Positions 10,536 through 23,900 of a DNA stretch of 64,000 nt are shown piece by piece. The position numbers were made by a program, and so were the translations under genes. The stretch covers positions 10,551,478-10,615,477 of the forward strand of contig JABBOT010000013.1 of assembly GCA_016165875.1 (NCBI GenBank), in the 5' to 3' direction. Below the pieces are notes generated by a model. That model was not told where the DNA came from. It ran no database searches and was given only the letters and a program-made list of their open reading frames with translations. How positions within the stretch are numbered: the first letter of the stretch is position 1; the number at the start of each line of letters is the position of its first letter. This DNA comes from Acanthopleura granulata. Taxonomy: Eukaryota > Mollusca > Polyplacophora > Chitonida > Chitonidae.

Positions 10536-11739
10536 ATATGATTGAATTATTATGGCTTAATGCCATGTCAGCAATACTGCAGGTATATTGTAGTGGTACA
10601 TGATTGTGATAGTGGTGAATTTTTGGAGTCAAGCTAACTAGAGTACCTCTGGTGAACCACCGATCTTTGGCACAGTACTGACTGACATGTCCCATGAGTG
10701 ACACACAGGTACATGCATGCACTCCAAATTGATCGCAGTGGATGTTGTGTTTGATGAACGGCAGTCTGTGTACGTGGAAACACAATTATCGCCGGTCGTT
10801 ATTTGTTATGAAAGCTTCACAAGGAAAGAATGCAGAGGAACACATAAGTTCGATGTCCAAGGTCTTGTGTGTCGCATATTGTACTTATCCATGACATCAC
10901 GCCAGTCTGAGTTTTCATTTAACATATTTAATTGATTGGTGACATTTAATCACACATAGCAGCCAAAACACAAGCCATTCTCGTCACTCTTGAGCCTGTA
11001 CCAGGCTTGAAGGCATTAAGCCAGATTGCAGTTTCAAATGGCGCTTAACAGCACAAGGGCAGAACGCGTCATACGGTAGATAAACAGAAGTACATGGTTA
11101 TTCGTGTCATTCTTTTAACGTTACAGACTTCAGCAACAGCTCAGTATAGAGCTCTGTTCTCATTTTTTTCTGTGTGTTTCAATGAGTTTTCGGCATGAAA
11201 CAGTCCTAGAGCCCAAGTATAGTCTCAAATGTCAAACAGGAATGTAAAAGGCACAAAATGGGCTGAATCGTGTGTGACTGCCTACTGTTACAATGCTTTT
11301 TAACACAGCCATGAGGAACTGTTCATCCACCAGCGAAGACATTGCAGTCATGCGCGGTCGAAACAGCTATGGCTTATTGAAGTCTGGTTCAAGCCTGGTG
11401 AAGGATGGTGGTTTACTCAGTTAACGTTCCTCAATCGTTGAATAAACCTGACAAACACTTCATAAAGTGCAAATCTTTCGAAGATCAAAGCAATCAAGTT
11501 AGCCAGAGATTGGAGTTCAATCCCGAGGCAGGTCAGGTTTGTGAAGACCTTAAAATTCTACAACATTTTGTACATGTTGCTGTATTTTCCCCATGTTGTG
11601 CTCTGCATTGGAAAATCAGTGAATAGGACTGATTCTGTTTGGCTAATTTTGATATCTCAATCACTATCAGATTTACAGATATCAAGATCAGAACTACAGT
11701 GTATTTATTGATTTTAAACAGAACAAGGGCTGTCCAGTT

Positions 11740-11930
11740 TACAGTATCATATATGAATAATTCTGGACATCCTCGAGTTTAAACCACTGCCCTTGGTCAG
11801 GTAAGCCTACCTGACATGCTAGCCTTCTGATTGTAAGCAGCAGCCTAACTATTGAGAGCAGAGCTGGATTTGAACTTGTAACCTCACTCTTGAGAGGCTT
11901 GTCACTTGAAACAACAGCCATTAACTTCTA
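11740..11930 (-). mobile_element. degraded tRNA-derived SINE on the minus strand
   Basis: Read on the minus strand it has a tRNA B-box-like motif, GTTCAAATCCAGCTCTG, preceded by GAGGTTACAA. It is followed by a short body. A related fragment with GTTTGAATCCAGCTCTGG lies on the plus strand near 19728-19830. Confidence 0.5.
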
Positions 11931-12394
11931 AATACATGAATGATGTGACCTATTGACTACCATGTAACCTATCTTCGTCACTAGCTATCACTGGGTTTTT
12001 CATTTCTGTTGCTTGTAAGAAGACTCAACAGAAGCTAAACTTGTCCACGCTACCCTCGACTAGAGCATAGCCCCGATGGATTTAAATGATTCAAGCAAAT
12101 GTCACATATAAAATAGCACCATACTGGAGAAGAATACCATGAAATGCCCAAGCACTGAAATCGTTCAAGTGTAACATCTTCATTAAAGTGATTCAGGTTC
12201 AAGCCCACCCCACCCCCTCCCCTCTGAATCCAGTCATATCCAAGACTTCAGTGAAGGGTATCTGAGGGCATGTAATGCATTTCACATAAGTTCAATTTTC
12301 CAACTTTGCTTGATGCTGACTGATTCATTCACCTGATATTCCACTTAACAGCTTTTCCTGAATTTCGATCACTATCTTAAATATCAGAGAAACT

Positions 12395-12455
12395 TTATGC
12401 TTTAAAGTATACTTTAAAATTTAAATTTTATACTTTATGAAAAGTATAAAAGCTT
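12395..12455. repeat. AT-rich palindrome
   Basis: An inverted repeat around AAAGTATACTTTAAAATTT and AAATTTTATACTTT. It may form a hairpin. No function is assigned. Confidence 0.5.
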
Positions 12456-13573
12456 TTGAAAGTGCACATTTTCCAGGGTCAAATGTTGGGTGAAATACTG
12501 CGCGCGTACTTTGCTGCTTGACCCAAGACAGGTCCACTGCCACTCTTCCCCAAACATGACTCAGTGTTTGCTTCTGTAGTTTAATGTTATTTTGTACGTT
12601 CGCTCATGAATCATCACAAAGAAAGCTTCAAACAAGTATCCAGATATGTATAATTACATACGGACTGAAAAATGAAACCACAATGTTCTGTTGGTAGAAG
12701 GAATGTGTCTGGCCAGGCCGATCTTAAAAAAATACTTGTTGGGCATACACCCAACACTATGAGACAAAACAGGGTTGGTTAGTAGGGAATTCTTATCTTT
12801 TTTATTCTGGTAAACATTTCAACATGCTAATTAACATCACGAGAACTAATGAATATGTAAGTACATATAAATACAGCATTAATTTAAAGCACCACTCAGA
12901 TATAACTTGACAAAGCACATAAATATGTGCCTAAAACTCATCAGAATTTGTCTTGTCCTGGTGATAATATACATTGCATATGAAGCATGTAAAATGAAAA
13001 GCACAGATGACGTATGTTTCAATGAACTAGAGTTGAGAATCACGAGACACAACTGCGTCTTTTGAGATGCCATGCTGTTACACAACATCACCTTGGTGAG
13101 TGTGATTTACCGAATGTGGAAACAGGGTTTTTTTCTCGCCACTTTCTCTTTAGCAAACTCAATTAGAACAAATGGGAAAACTCAATATTTCTTCATCACC
13201 AATATATCAAAAACTCGATTTATTTCATGAAAAGTCGACACAAAATTTGTCTACAACTCAATGTTTCTTGATGTGGTTACCACAACAACGTGTTTAGAAA
13301 CACCCCTGCGAAAAAAAATGATTGGCTTATTATGTCGCATGCATGCAATGATGGCAACATGGAGCTATATGTTGGCAGAAACAAAGGAGACAAAGTACAG
13401 GCACTGAAAACTTCCATACACGTCTTAAACTTAGTATCGGTGTATACATTACATGTACAGTGGTTAGAAAAGGGAAGTAAAAAAATGTCTATCATTACAA
13501 CAGCAAGTTTATTTCTGACCGATGGTTAATTTGATGTGCCCCATTGATTCATGAATATCTTAAACGATCTATA

Positions 13574-13782
13574 ATTACGTCCATGACTAAGTTGCTCATT
13601 TTTCCTGATTCTGAGAGTTCTACTGATTGTAGGAAGGTGTTATAAGATTTGTTTGAAAGGCAGGATGATGTCTTATCAGAAAAAGATTTCAGTTTCAGCA
13701 CGAAATATGACAACTTATGATATTTATTTACCTCTAGCCTAAAAACCCACTTCTTTGGATGAAATTTTAGGTCATTTACAGT
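13574..13782 (-). mobile_element. MITE-like element, TGACCTAAAATTT family
   Basis: Related in opposite orientation to 45096-45310. Both share GTCCATGACAAAGTTGCTCA-like and CCTGATTCTG segments and an end reading GAAATTTTAGGTCATTTAC. It is non-coding. Other diverged copies appear at 35842-36022 and 62925-63060. Confidence 0.6.
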
Positions 13783-14956
13783 ACCAGCATATCATATGTA
13801 GCAAGCCAAACCATGAATTGATTCTGCTTACATGGTAGATCTCCTTCATTGTAATTGTAAGTAAACATCAAAAATCCTCTATCACAAATCGTCAAAACAA
13901 CACATGGAATGTTTATCTTCTCTTTCACAGCTCATTACTGCATTTCAAAAAAAATTTCTCCTGGCTAACAGGTGGATAAGAGGTGTACAGAGGTATAGCA
14001 CAGTTTTGCAGTCTGACAGTCAGTGCATTATCGTCAGACAAAACTTGGTTGGACTTGAATAAATCGAGTGTGGACAGCCTCTTCAATGACTGAGACTGTC
14101 ATTCAATATGGAAAATTCCCCGTGGGCCACACTACAGCAGTTCACTTGTGCTGGAGATGAGTGTGGATCACAGTGGATTGACTTACAGACACTGGTATTA
14201 CAATTTCAACAGTCAATTCATCGCAGTGTGCTGTACTCCATGATGAAAAAGAACAATATATTTTTGACCATGTGTCTCTTGAAATCCTCTTGGATTTGAG
14301 TAGATCACAACAGATTTTCATGGATTTCCTTGAAATGTTATTTTCGCCATGTACTCTGGTATCACCATTCACATGTCATTATCAACCTTGTCAGAAAATG
14401 CCATAACACAAGAGGTATCTAAACAGTTAATTAGAAAAATCTTTATCAATGTATCCAGGGCATATTTTCTGATCTCCGACATAAAACAGTTCAAATTGAG
14501 ATCAGGTACAGCTGCTCTGTTCCACGACCATAGACTGGTGTCATGGAAGTCTTATGTATCTATGGTTACATCCTCTGGATGTGAACTTCTACTCTGTCTT
14601 GAGAGCAACAAGAAATAGGTCTCTTCAAAAGCTGACCCATTGAAGGATGGTGCTAAGTGGTAGAAAGACATCAATTCGTTGCAGAAAGCTGCTTTCACAA
14701 TGAATATCAGAAAAGTGGGTCATCAAAGAACAATGCGACAGCCCTAGTCTTTACAACTGCCACGATTCCTTGTTCAGTTTTCGGGAAATGTAATGCTGAT
14801 ATCACTGTACACATGGTGCAACCTTGTCTTTACAATCACACAGTTTTGAATTGCTTCTCCACTTTTGTGCTAAGCTCTCCTCATCTAGGCTTAAAGCTTT
14901 TTGCAACTAACACGGTAATGGTGATCACTCCAAAAACAGTCTGGATACGATCTTTG

Positions 14957-15352
14957 TCAAGATTTCGGTGAAATCAAACATCTGAACACGTCCCCTGTTC
15001 CTCCTGCCAGAAGTACCCACAACGGCATCATGATGAAATAAAGTGCTATCTGCGGGTAGTACTGCAGCTTTATGCACAGCAACACTTCAAAGGATAGCTT
15101 CAGCAAAATGGAGCAGAGAAACCATCCTTTTCTTTTCATGGACAGTTCGTTTCTGTCGTACATGTAGCCGTTTTTACAATGCACCGTCATGTTGAAAAGA
15201 ATGTACACCAAAACAACAGTGTCGAACAACCACAGCGGAATGAATATTAAAAACCAGTTCCAAGATACTTTCGAGTCAAGTCTAAGCACAAGAAGGATGA
15301 AAAATACAAGAAACATGAACCAGGTGAACAAAGCCCGATGTAACAGCGCCAT
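14957..15352 (-). CDS. TMEM60: TMEM60-like four-pass membrane protein
   Basis: A single-exon reading frame on the minus strand, with the ATG at 15352-15350 and the stop at 14959-14957. It encodes 131 aa, close to the 133 aa of vertebrate TMEM60, which also has an intronless coding region. Four hydrophobic segments are visible at about residues 7-25, 32-56, 77-96 and 102-119. The strongest family match is the block SWNWFLIFIPLWLFDT (residues 30-45); RAL.TW, LVLRLD and MPLWVLLAG also fit. I chose the ATG at 15352 because it aligns with the family start. The open frame extends upstream to 15457 but without an ATG. The family is a small multi-pass membrane protein group with no well-defined biochemical role, and I infer membrane location only. 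Its neighbour Argonaute is divergently oriented about 2.6 kb away. Confidence 0.88.
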   Translation of the reverse strand: MALLHRALFTWFMFLVFFILLVLRLDSKVSWNWFLIFIPLWLFDTVVLVYILFNMTVHCKNGYMYDRNELSMKRKGWFLCSILLKLSFEVLLCIKLQYYPQIALYFIMMPLWVLLAGGTGDVFRCLISPKS

Positions 15353-15626
15353 AATGAATTCAAAATCACTCCATTCCTCGATATCCAGTGACAATCCTTT
15401 CCCCGTCTCAGAGCAGTGATGCTTTTGTACCGTGTTCGACAGAAGAGTTGATAGCAAGAACGATAACTCTCAGTGACGCATGTCCAGTTCATTAAGTGTG
15501 GCTTCTAGCGTATGTCGTTGATGTGACTCAGACTGGAACTGAATCATTATCAAGTGAAGATTTTAACTCCAGTACGTATTGGATCAGTTATGTATGCATG
15601 TATTCATTTCAATAACAAACTATATC

Positions 15627-16390
15627 GGCACCGAGTACGTGGTTGCTAGGCTATATTTTGATGGAGAATACTGCACACGTTCATATAGGTCCCAACTCTT
15701 TCACATTTTTATTCTCCATTTTCTTTAATGCCTTTTCTCTGACTTGAAGAAGAAACCCAAATTCGAATTATGAATACATGTACCTTAAATTTCACAACAC
15801 CCATGCGTTGTACGTTGTGAACCAAACAATTAACCAGTCGTGCTTTTCTTAGTTCCAAGGCTACTGTATCGTGAAGGAGATAAATTTCAGCTGTGACTTT
15901 GTAGACAAGTACGCGGCTGCTCTGTTTTGTTGGAGGATATTAGATACTGCTTCACAGTTTTATTCTCCATTCTTCTTGTCTTACCTCTCAGTTCAAGAAG
16001 AAACCTGGATTCAAACTATAAATTCTTTACCCTATAAAGTATTGAACACCTATATCACTTGAACATTGTGAATCAGACCGGTCGTGTTTTCTTAATTCCT
16101 ACATGGTTAAGGGGATTAACTTACCGGGGGGGGGGGGCAGGACAATGAGTCCGCGGCTGCTATATTTTGCTTGAGGATACTAGTTTTGCACTGTTTCACA
16201 TTTTTATTCTCCATTTTCTTCTCTTTCCTCTGACCTTAAGAAGAAACCCGAATTGAAATATAAAATACCTTAAGCTATAAGGCATTGAGCACTTGTAACT
16301 TGAACACTGTGAACTAAACCAGTCGTGCTTTCTTAATTCCTCTTTCACTGCATGAGTAGGGGGAGGGCATGGATTACCTACCGTGACTAG
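15627..16390. repeat. three diverged ~245-bp tandem copies
   Basis: Copies start near 15627, 15891 and 16141. Each contains GGCTGCT or TTGCTAGGCT, then a TTTTGTTGGAGGATA-like segment, then TTTTTATTCTCCATTTTCTT. Each then has GAAGAAACCC and a conserved end reading CCAGTCGTGCTTTCTTA. No coding potential is shared between copies. The array lies upstream of TMEM60, between it and Argonaute. Confidence 0.85.
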
Positions 16391-17739
16391 ATGCCTCTGT
16401 TAAATGTTCATTACAGTACCTCCCGCTAACATTTTCCCCTAAACTGCACAGGACTGTCGAATATATGAACAGTTGCGACTGAATCAAAGTGTTTAATGGG
16501 ATCAAGTCCAGCATGTTACAGGATACTGCATGATAACAGACACAAACCAGTCGTTAATGATTGCTGCCAATATTATATATAGGCCTTCAAGCTTAATATT
16601 GATGTCATTTTATATAATATCCAGATTTTTTTACTTTTTCAGAGGTTAAATATGCATGTGCATTTATTTATTTCATTCGTGTTTTACGCCGTACTCAAGA
16701 ATACTGTATTTATACGACGGTAACCAGTGTTGTGTGGTGTGTAGAAACCGGAGCACAGATCGAGGGAAATCCTGGAGCATACGTCCAGGCGCATGCGTGC
16801 AGGTTGCTGACAGATCTTCGCGCATATATACATGTCATAAATCACTAACTAATAATTACTGGTTATCTATTCACAATTTTGTTGCAAAACTACAGTTAAT
16901 TTGTAAACCGGGCACAAATTATAATTTGAAGGTGTGATAATATAGTGTCCATGTCAACACGCCACCGGCTTTCAGGCATTTCGCTGTAAGATGAACTAGG
17001 CGCGTAATAAACTACATGTACGTTATAACATGCATATGTAAACCGGTTTTTATCAAAACGGTAAAAGAATAATGCACATCATCTACTTCAACATGTATTT
17101 TATGTGAAGGTCATACATTTGTGTATTTAATCGTAATTAATTAGATAGAGAGGAGTTCAAATTTACCTAAACGCAAATTTTATCTTGACTGCAGGGTGTT
17201 CGCGAGGCAGGTCAATAAAGAGCCAATAAAGAGTAAATAGTTGTTTTTTCTATTTTCTGACTGTAAAACCCCAACACACAGGGGCCTGGGATGAGGAGTG
17301 GAGGGGTTAATTTATCTGTAAGCGATCTCTTGAGTCAATGTGTTCTTTTTCACGTAAGCGATCTCTTGAGTCAATGTGTTCTTTTTCACCACGGCTTGAC
17401 CTTTGTCGTGATACGCTTTATTGATCTCACCAATTGTAGTGAAAGGTTATAATTAAGAACTTAACTCGCAAAAATAGCAGAATCTACGCGCATAAACTGG
17501 GCCAATGCATAAAATGGTTAACATGTAAAAAAAAATTCCCCAATAATAGACTCATAGACTACATATATATCAATTTTCTCCAAATATTTCAAAAATTGAA
17601 AAGAATGTTGTTGTTTTTTTATTCCCATGACTCTCTTAAATGCAGAGTATAACTTTGCACAATAAGCAATACGTTCCGTTTCTTTGAAATAGCATTATAG
17701 TGACATTATGATCTGTCCGTGTAAATCTATGATTCATTC
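16391..17739. other. intergenic region between TMEM60 and Argonaute
   Basis: AT-rich, with no exon recognised. It includes a perfect 36-bp tandem duplication at 17318-17389. Confidence 0.5.
17318..17389. repeat. perfect 36-bp tandem duplication
   Basis: Two identical adjacent copies at 17318-17353 and 17354-17389, each starting GTAAGCGATCTCTTGAG and ending TTCTTTTTCAC. The identity implies a recent duplication. Confidence 0.9.
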
Positions 17740-17979
17740 ATTTCAAAGGGATGGTCTCGCAAAAGGATGCTCAGCGAGCTCCTGTCGCGTTTAGCTCCCC
17801 TGGGATCGTGCTTTGTTTCACAAGCTGCCGGGAGAGGGCGCCACGGCGCACGCTGAACAGTATGGTAACTCGATAATGAATTCAGAGACGAGCGAACGAA
17901 AAAAGAAGGCGGGTTTGTCCTAGGTGGTGGTTATATTTTTACCAGATTTTATTCGTGGAGCTATCGGTAGGATGCGAAG
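17740..17979 (+). promoter_or_regulatory. CpG-rich Argonaute promoter / 5' UTR region
   Basis: A local GC- and CpG-rich island (for example GCGCCACGGCGCACGCTG near 17840) in otherwise AT-rich sequence, directly upstream of the exon 1 ATG. The start of transcription cannot be fixed. CpG-rich sequence continues past exon 1 to about 18310 and includes GCCGCCATGTT, a YY1-like site. Confidence 0.5.
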
Positions 17980-17998
17980 ATGTATCCTATAGCGCAGG
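17980..17998 (+). CDS. AGO: Argonaute exon 1 (MYPIAQ start)
   Basis: ATG TAT CCT ATA GCG CAG G, then donor GTAAGT at 17999. Only 19 coding bases, phase 1. It was chosen because MY starts vertebrate AGO2, the site lies in a CpG-rich promoter-like zone, the donor is perfect, and the phase joins exon 2. An alternative first exon elsewhere cannot be excluded, because no transcript is available. Confidence 0.7.
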
Positions 17999-20900
17999 GT
18001 AAGTAGTCCACGCACGCCGCGACAAGAAAAGTCGTCCGAGGGACTGAAAATCTCAAGACGGTGGAGTTTATGAGGTCAGATTGGCTGGCGTTGAAAGCGA
18101 GTCTAAACGTGTGAATCTATGTCCAATCATAGCCCTCCTTTGTCCCCAGACCCAACAGAAACGTTCTACAACACCTGCTGTTAAAAATGTCCCGGGTTAA
18201 ATTCGTTTCTGTACAGTATTCACCTCAGAATTTCTGGTTGAGGTTTGTCTATTTTGGGCTACTCGATTCACTTGTTTTAGCCGCCATGTTGGTTCATGGG
18301 CTGAACGGGAGCTATTTTTAGATCACCCCCAAATGAATATATATAAATATTAAAGCTGATTTATGCAGTATTCTCTTCCCGGACGGCTATAATAACCGTG
18401 TTTTATAACCTAATGTGGATACAGTGTAGTGATTTGACTTCTATTCATTATTTCCGACTATTGACCTAGTTTCGAGTGCCATCAGAAATGACTGGCTCTC
18501 GTAGGCCCATCAGAATGTGTGTGTGATAATAATAATAATAATAATCTTGAATATGATACTCATTGATCATGGGTTGTGTGGAGAATAGAGCTATTTAAAT
18601 GAATAACCTAACCTAGTTGGAATTTGTTCTGGAAAGCATGACATGCTCGTTAACACATACATTCAGCAGAGTTGAAAGAGATCTTGATACAGATGTAGAT
18701 TTTCGACTTCTGTATGTAAAATTTAAACACCTAATATGTTGTTGAAGGATTAAGGAATATTAGCATCTGATATGTTAGGATGAAGAAGTTAGGATGATTT
18801 GAAATTTTTTTTTTTCAAAATTTGAGTTAAGAGACTGAATTACTGTAAGAATATGTAGTGCTCACTTAAATTTGTTCACGAACAATAAGCTGAGTTGACA
18901 TTTTTGGAGTTCATGCAGTTTGAGGCAAGACAAGATAGCCACTCTCGCAAACTAATGTGTCAGAAGACCAGATTTTTTTGTCCTTGCAGATTTGACCTTA
19001 TCTGTTAAGGTAAAATTGCATCTTTATCTGCCTTTTTTTGCCAAAGCACCCATCTTGTCTCGCCTCAACCTACATGAACTCCAAAGACCAATTTGGCTTG
19101 TTATATGGCATTGACTTTGTATATGGTTTGAAGGGATATATAATCAATGCTGACTCCCTGACAGGGTATTGAGTGGAGATCAGAGATTTAGGGTTAAAGC
19201 TTTTAATCTGGTCATGCTTGAATAAATGTACAGTACCCAAAAATCTAGATTGGACAGCACAAGACTTGCCTAATATCCTAAGCAGCACGTCATCAATGTC
19301 AATTCAGTTTTTCCATTAAGGCATGGAAGATTGTCACTTGTGTCCATAAAGGTGGAGCTACTTAAAGCAGTTATATCAAAGATTTCTGGCAAAAAAATCC
19401 ATCATTGCAAATTGAATCCAGACTCTGCTATTTCAGAATAACCCAAGTAGTTACCATTAACAAAATATCAGCATGGTACACATTCGTTTCTCGGTAAAAA
19501 GAGAAAATTTAATTTGATTCACAGTTATTGATTTTTTGCTCATAACTTTGGAAAAAGCCTCTTTAAATATAGAGGTCACAATTTTAGTTGAACTTCCTAA
19601 AAGGTCAGCTGTCATGTCCATGTATGATGTTTTTGATAGCAGAGATAAAATATAAGAAGTATGATTTTATCATTCAGACATGGTTAGTTTTGAACATACA
19701 ATTCAAGACTCGATGTGCAAGCCAGTGTGTCTGGTCCCTCTAGTTTTTTTGAGGTGTAGAGTTTGAATCCAGCTCTGGTTTCAAGTCAGGTGGGTTATAC
19801 CTGGAAAAGGGCAGTTATACCCTCATGTCTCTGTTTTGTTTCTCTCGGCAATACACCACATCATATACAGTATGTTGCCTCGAATAAGTGATAAGAATTA
19901 GAAATTCAATAAAAAATTTGTCTTTACTTGAGTTGTGTGTAGAAGTTGATTGTCTTTATATTGTCTGCAACAGTTGTTTTTTTTTGTCTATTGCCCTTTC
20001 CTATGATGCTCTGCCACCTGTATTTATAAACATGCAGTTTGCCACTGTCCATGGATATGGGAGAATTCGCTATTTCTTTGACGGGCTTGTATTTCAGCAT
20101 TGCTTCATGGTTTGAGGAACTTACAGGGCACAAAATAGCCCGTTTTAATGATACTTGATATTGTTCTTTTATTACCTGTTCAGCTTTGGCATGGAAGAGT
20201 CCATTTATGTCACATGACACATTCAGCCAATCATCACAAGCTGTTTGTGGCTGCTTGAATAATGTTTGGTATGGTAAAGATATGATTTCACCAGTCCTAA
20301 TATCCGTTATTCGTGGTAACTCATGTTAAAAGTTATGTAAATGGATTCATTTTGGACAGTATCTGTCAAAATTATTAATTTTTGATATACCTGAAGTACA
20401 CAAATTGCTATACCACATATGGTAAAATTGTTATAATGCATAACTTTAAGTAATATGAATTTCTGAAATTTGTTTGTAACAAATTTGCTCATTTTTATTA
20501 CAGTTAATTAGTTTCAACCGTTTATGCACGTGTATTCAGAAATTTAGAAAGTCTGAACTGTTCCCAGCTGAATCTGTTTAAATTTTCTTACCAAATTAGA
20601 GCAATAGTGGTGAATTATAGTGTTATGAGTTGAAAATTTGGATGTATGCAAAAAAAAAAAAAAAAAAAAAAATGGTTCTGTGGGCATTTGTTTCTGTGTC
20701 CCCTATGAGTGGGTAGGCTGAAGTCACGCTACTTGTTTACCTGCTGTCTATATTCATTTGCATTTTGCAGAGTTTATTTCAGCCCATTGCTACTTGTATT
20801 TGTCTGTGAAGGCTAGTAAAACACAGCTGTGTATCCAGCATTATTAACAGCCCATGTTTCCTGAACGTCATTTTTTGCGTCTTTTTTTTTTTCTGTCTTC

Positions 20901-23900
20901 AAAGATCTTGAAATAAACTACAATTACCCGTCGATTCTTACAAGAACTAGGATTTTTCTTGAAAAAAATTTCACCCAAATTATGAGGGAATAAATTAAAA
21001 TTTAAAGCACAGTTTAATCAAGTTTTTTCCCCATCATTTTCTTGTTTTTTTGTTTGCTTTTTTTCTCAAGGTTTATCACACTTTTTGGGTCAGCAAACTA
21101 CTGGTAGGTAGAACTGTTTAAATCTTTTATCGATATCCCAACCCGTCTCGTGCTGTTACTTCCATGAGTCAGTCTTCTGTGTCCGAGTTGTTTCGTATTG
21201 TTCGTCCATAGATATAGACGTCATCTAGCTCAAGTTGTGGTGATTTAATCCTGTTTTAATGTGTTCTAAAGTTTTACACCCAAAAATTTTAATAGTGCTC
21301 AACACCTACCTAGGCATTGATTTTGAATCTTGAATATGTATATACCTTTTAGTTTATGTATTGTTTTTTTTTTTTGTTTTCAACACTGTAAAAAATAATC
21401 ACCTTGAACATCAGAAATGATCTTAATTTGCAATAATTTGTAAGAGCAATTATTTCAGCTAACCATTTTTGGATTGTATCTAACATTTTGTTCTTGGCTT
21501 GTGTTAAAACATTTTTTTTTAGACAGGTAGATGAAAATATCTGTTATTGTTAAACTGTTTTTGACTATGTCAAGCAGATGTAAATTTATTCATGTTTAAA
21601 AAGAACTAAATGTTCAGCTGTAAATTTTAGGGTAAAACATAAATTTTAATAGAGAAACTGAAAAATGAAATCGTTTAGTGTCAGCATAAAGAAGCATTTT
21701 ATGACACCAAATCTAAATTCCTGCAATTCATTTTTTTTAACCATCATGGTTATAAATCTATTCCAAGACTTCTCAAGCTACATATAAAGCGTTTAAATGC
21801 CATTCTCCACTCCTTTCATCTATCTTCCTTTTTACATCATCCTGTTGCATTTTTTTTTTTAATTCTCACCATTAACCTACACCTACCTCTCCACCCCCTC
21901 ATCCTCCCCCCCCACAAGCGCCCTGCCCGCAACCATATTCCATATTTCCACACTTCAAAACAAACCCTTCATTCTTCATGGTGATAGCTAACACATCATT
22001 AAATATCTTAATAGCTTAACCAAGTAATTGACCAAAGTGTTGTTTCCTTTTTTTCCCGTTAACTACTAATGTTTTTCTCTTGAGTTGTAAAGTCAGATCA
22101 TGTGTGACACTAACCAGGAACTCTCTAGAACATTGATAGAAACCAGTTCTACTGTACCATTTTAGTTAGATACATGTGTGTATTACACTCTTGACATCAG
22201 ATTTTTAAAGTCTAAAAGCGATATACTCACTTTCCACAAAATACCTCACATTACTGTTGTAAGACAAGTGAAAATATATGTTGGTAAGAAGAAACAAAAA
22301 AAAAAAAACCCAGCCTTTTCAGGATGTCAACAGAAACCTCAGCACGCTTAAAATGTCTCCCATCCTTGTAGATTTAGTCAGAATTTGAAATCAGGGTGTC
22401 TCATTTCTGTCTCTTTACCCTCTGAATCCCTTGTCAATTTTACCTCAAAGACACCGAGATACCTCTCTAGTTTAACCTATGATCTCCACCTCCTCCGCTC
22501 CAGTTGCTTTCCACCTATGGCTGTCTTTGCAGTTGAAGGGACAGGAAGTAGAGTAACGCCTGAGTCTAGGGTAATTCCTGAACATCTAAACTTTTGATCA
22601 GGTTGTAATGTCGACAGGTGTCCACCTTTGTACCTTACATCTTGGGTCTTACTGCACTAAGTAACAATGATCGCTTGTAGACTCTGAACTTAAGAGTTGC
22701 AGTCAGGATTCCTGTCTTAACTTGTTTGTATGTATAGGTTTATTCAGGTTTGCCAAATTCACTTGATAGTTTAAAGGAGGATACATTTGGTGTCTTACAA
22801 TTTGTAGGACAAAACACTGCTCAGCAAGGATAGCCAATCATATCACAGGAAACCCTTCAGCAAGCATTCTCAATGGCTCTTGTGGGCTGCACAGAATTTG
22901 TGGATTGCGAAAAAAAAAAAATGCGAAGAGAAAGGTAAACCTGAGTAACTCTTGAGAAAAACACGGAAAGTGCCTGATTTGGCTTAATACTGTGTTAAAA
23001 TGATGATCCGCTTTGACTTGGGATTCAAGTCTTAAAAGGTTTATTGGTAGCTTTAACTCTGCAAAAGTCAATTTAGTGATGTTAAAAATATATTTTCCAA
23101 AGTTTAATAAAGGAAATATGTTCAGCATCTTCATCAGAATTTTTATTTATTTTTCACAAGACATGGCAGCGTGTACAGCCAACCGACATGACAGAAAACT
23201 CTCCAGCAAGCTGTCTCATTGGCTAACTATATTTTAGTTCTTTTGAGCAGTGTAGAATTTCGAGCATTGTGAAATGCAGAAGTGTAAGGTTGAATTGAGT
23301 GATTTATCTGAAACCCAATAGAGCAACAAAGTGCCTGCTGTTGCCTATGATACATGTAGCTGTGGCGATGACCATGGCCATATGTGCAGATGATAGAGAT
23401 ATGCTTCAGTGCAGTCACCAGCCCTATACTGGAGCAGTCAAGACACACATGTCTGATACATTACCCCAGCTAGGAAAATCAATTTTTCTGCCTCTTCACA
23501 GCTTTTGTTTGAATAACATTGCAGTAGTCCGTGAGCCTTAGAGCAATTTTCATGCCTTCATCATTTTTACCTGAAAGAGTTCTTGTACTAATATTGTACA
23601 AAGCTGATGGGAAATATAGATGTAAAATACAGATGAAGAAAAGAATTCTGAAATGTTGCACAAAACATCAGTCCAAAAAACACGTTGTCTTTTGTAAGCC
23701 GCACATTGCAGACTTGAGAATAAAGCCTTGCGATTGAAATTAAAATCATCCAGGTGTAATATACATTCACCGTTTTTTCCCAAGCAGCCATCCATCCTGT
23801 TCCCTATGTCATCCTCCACTCCCATGTATTGTGCTCTCGTCTGTTCATTATTGTGTCCTTAACATTCTGCTTGCTTTCTTTGTGTAAACTTAATGGCAAA

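Larger units (their letters stand above)
10536..14956. other. intergenic region between TPD52 and TMEM60
   Basis: No exon-like open frame recognised. It contains a degraded SINE-like repeat on the minus strand (about 11740-11930), an AT palindrome near 12395-12455, and a MITE-like element at 13574-13782. The part nearest 14956 is probably the TMEM60 3' UTR on the minus strand. Confidence 0.5.

Noticed and set aside
14108..14971. several 60-100 codon frames on the plus strand opposite TMEM60
   Set aside because: No family match, no splice-site support, and partly antisense to the TMEM60 3' region.
15353..15457. longer 166-aa TMEM60 form
   Set aside because: The extension lacks an ATG (the frame opens at a TTG) and has no family similarity. 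The ATG at 15352 gives the normal length.
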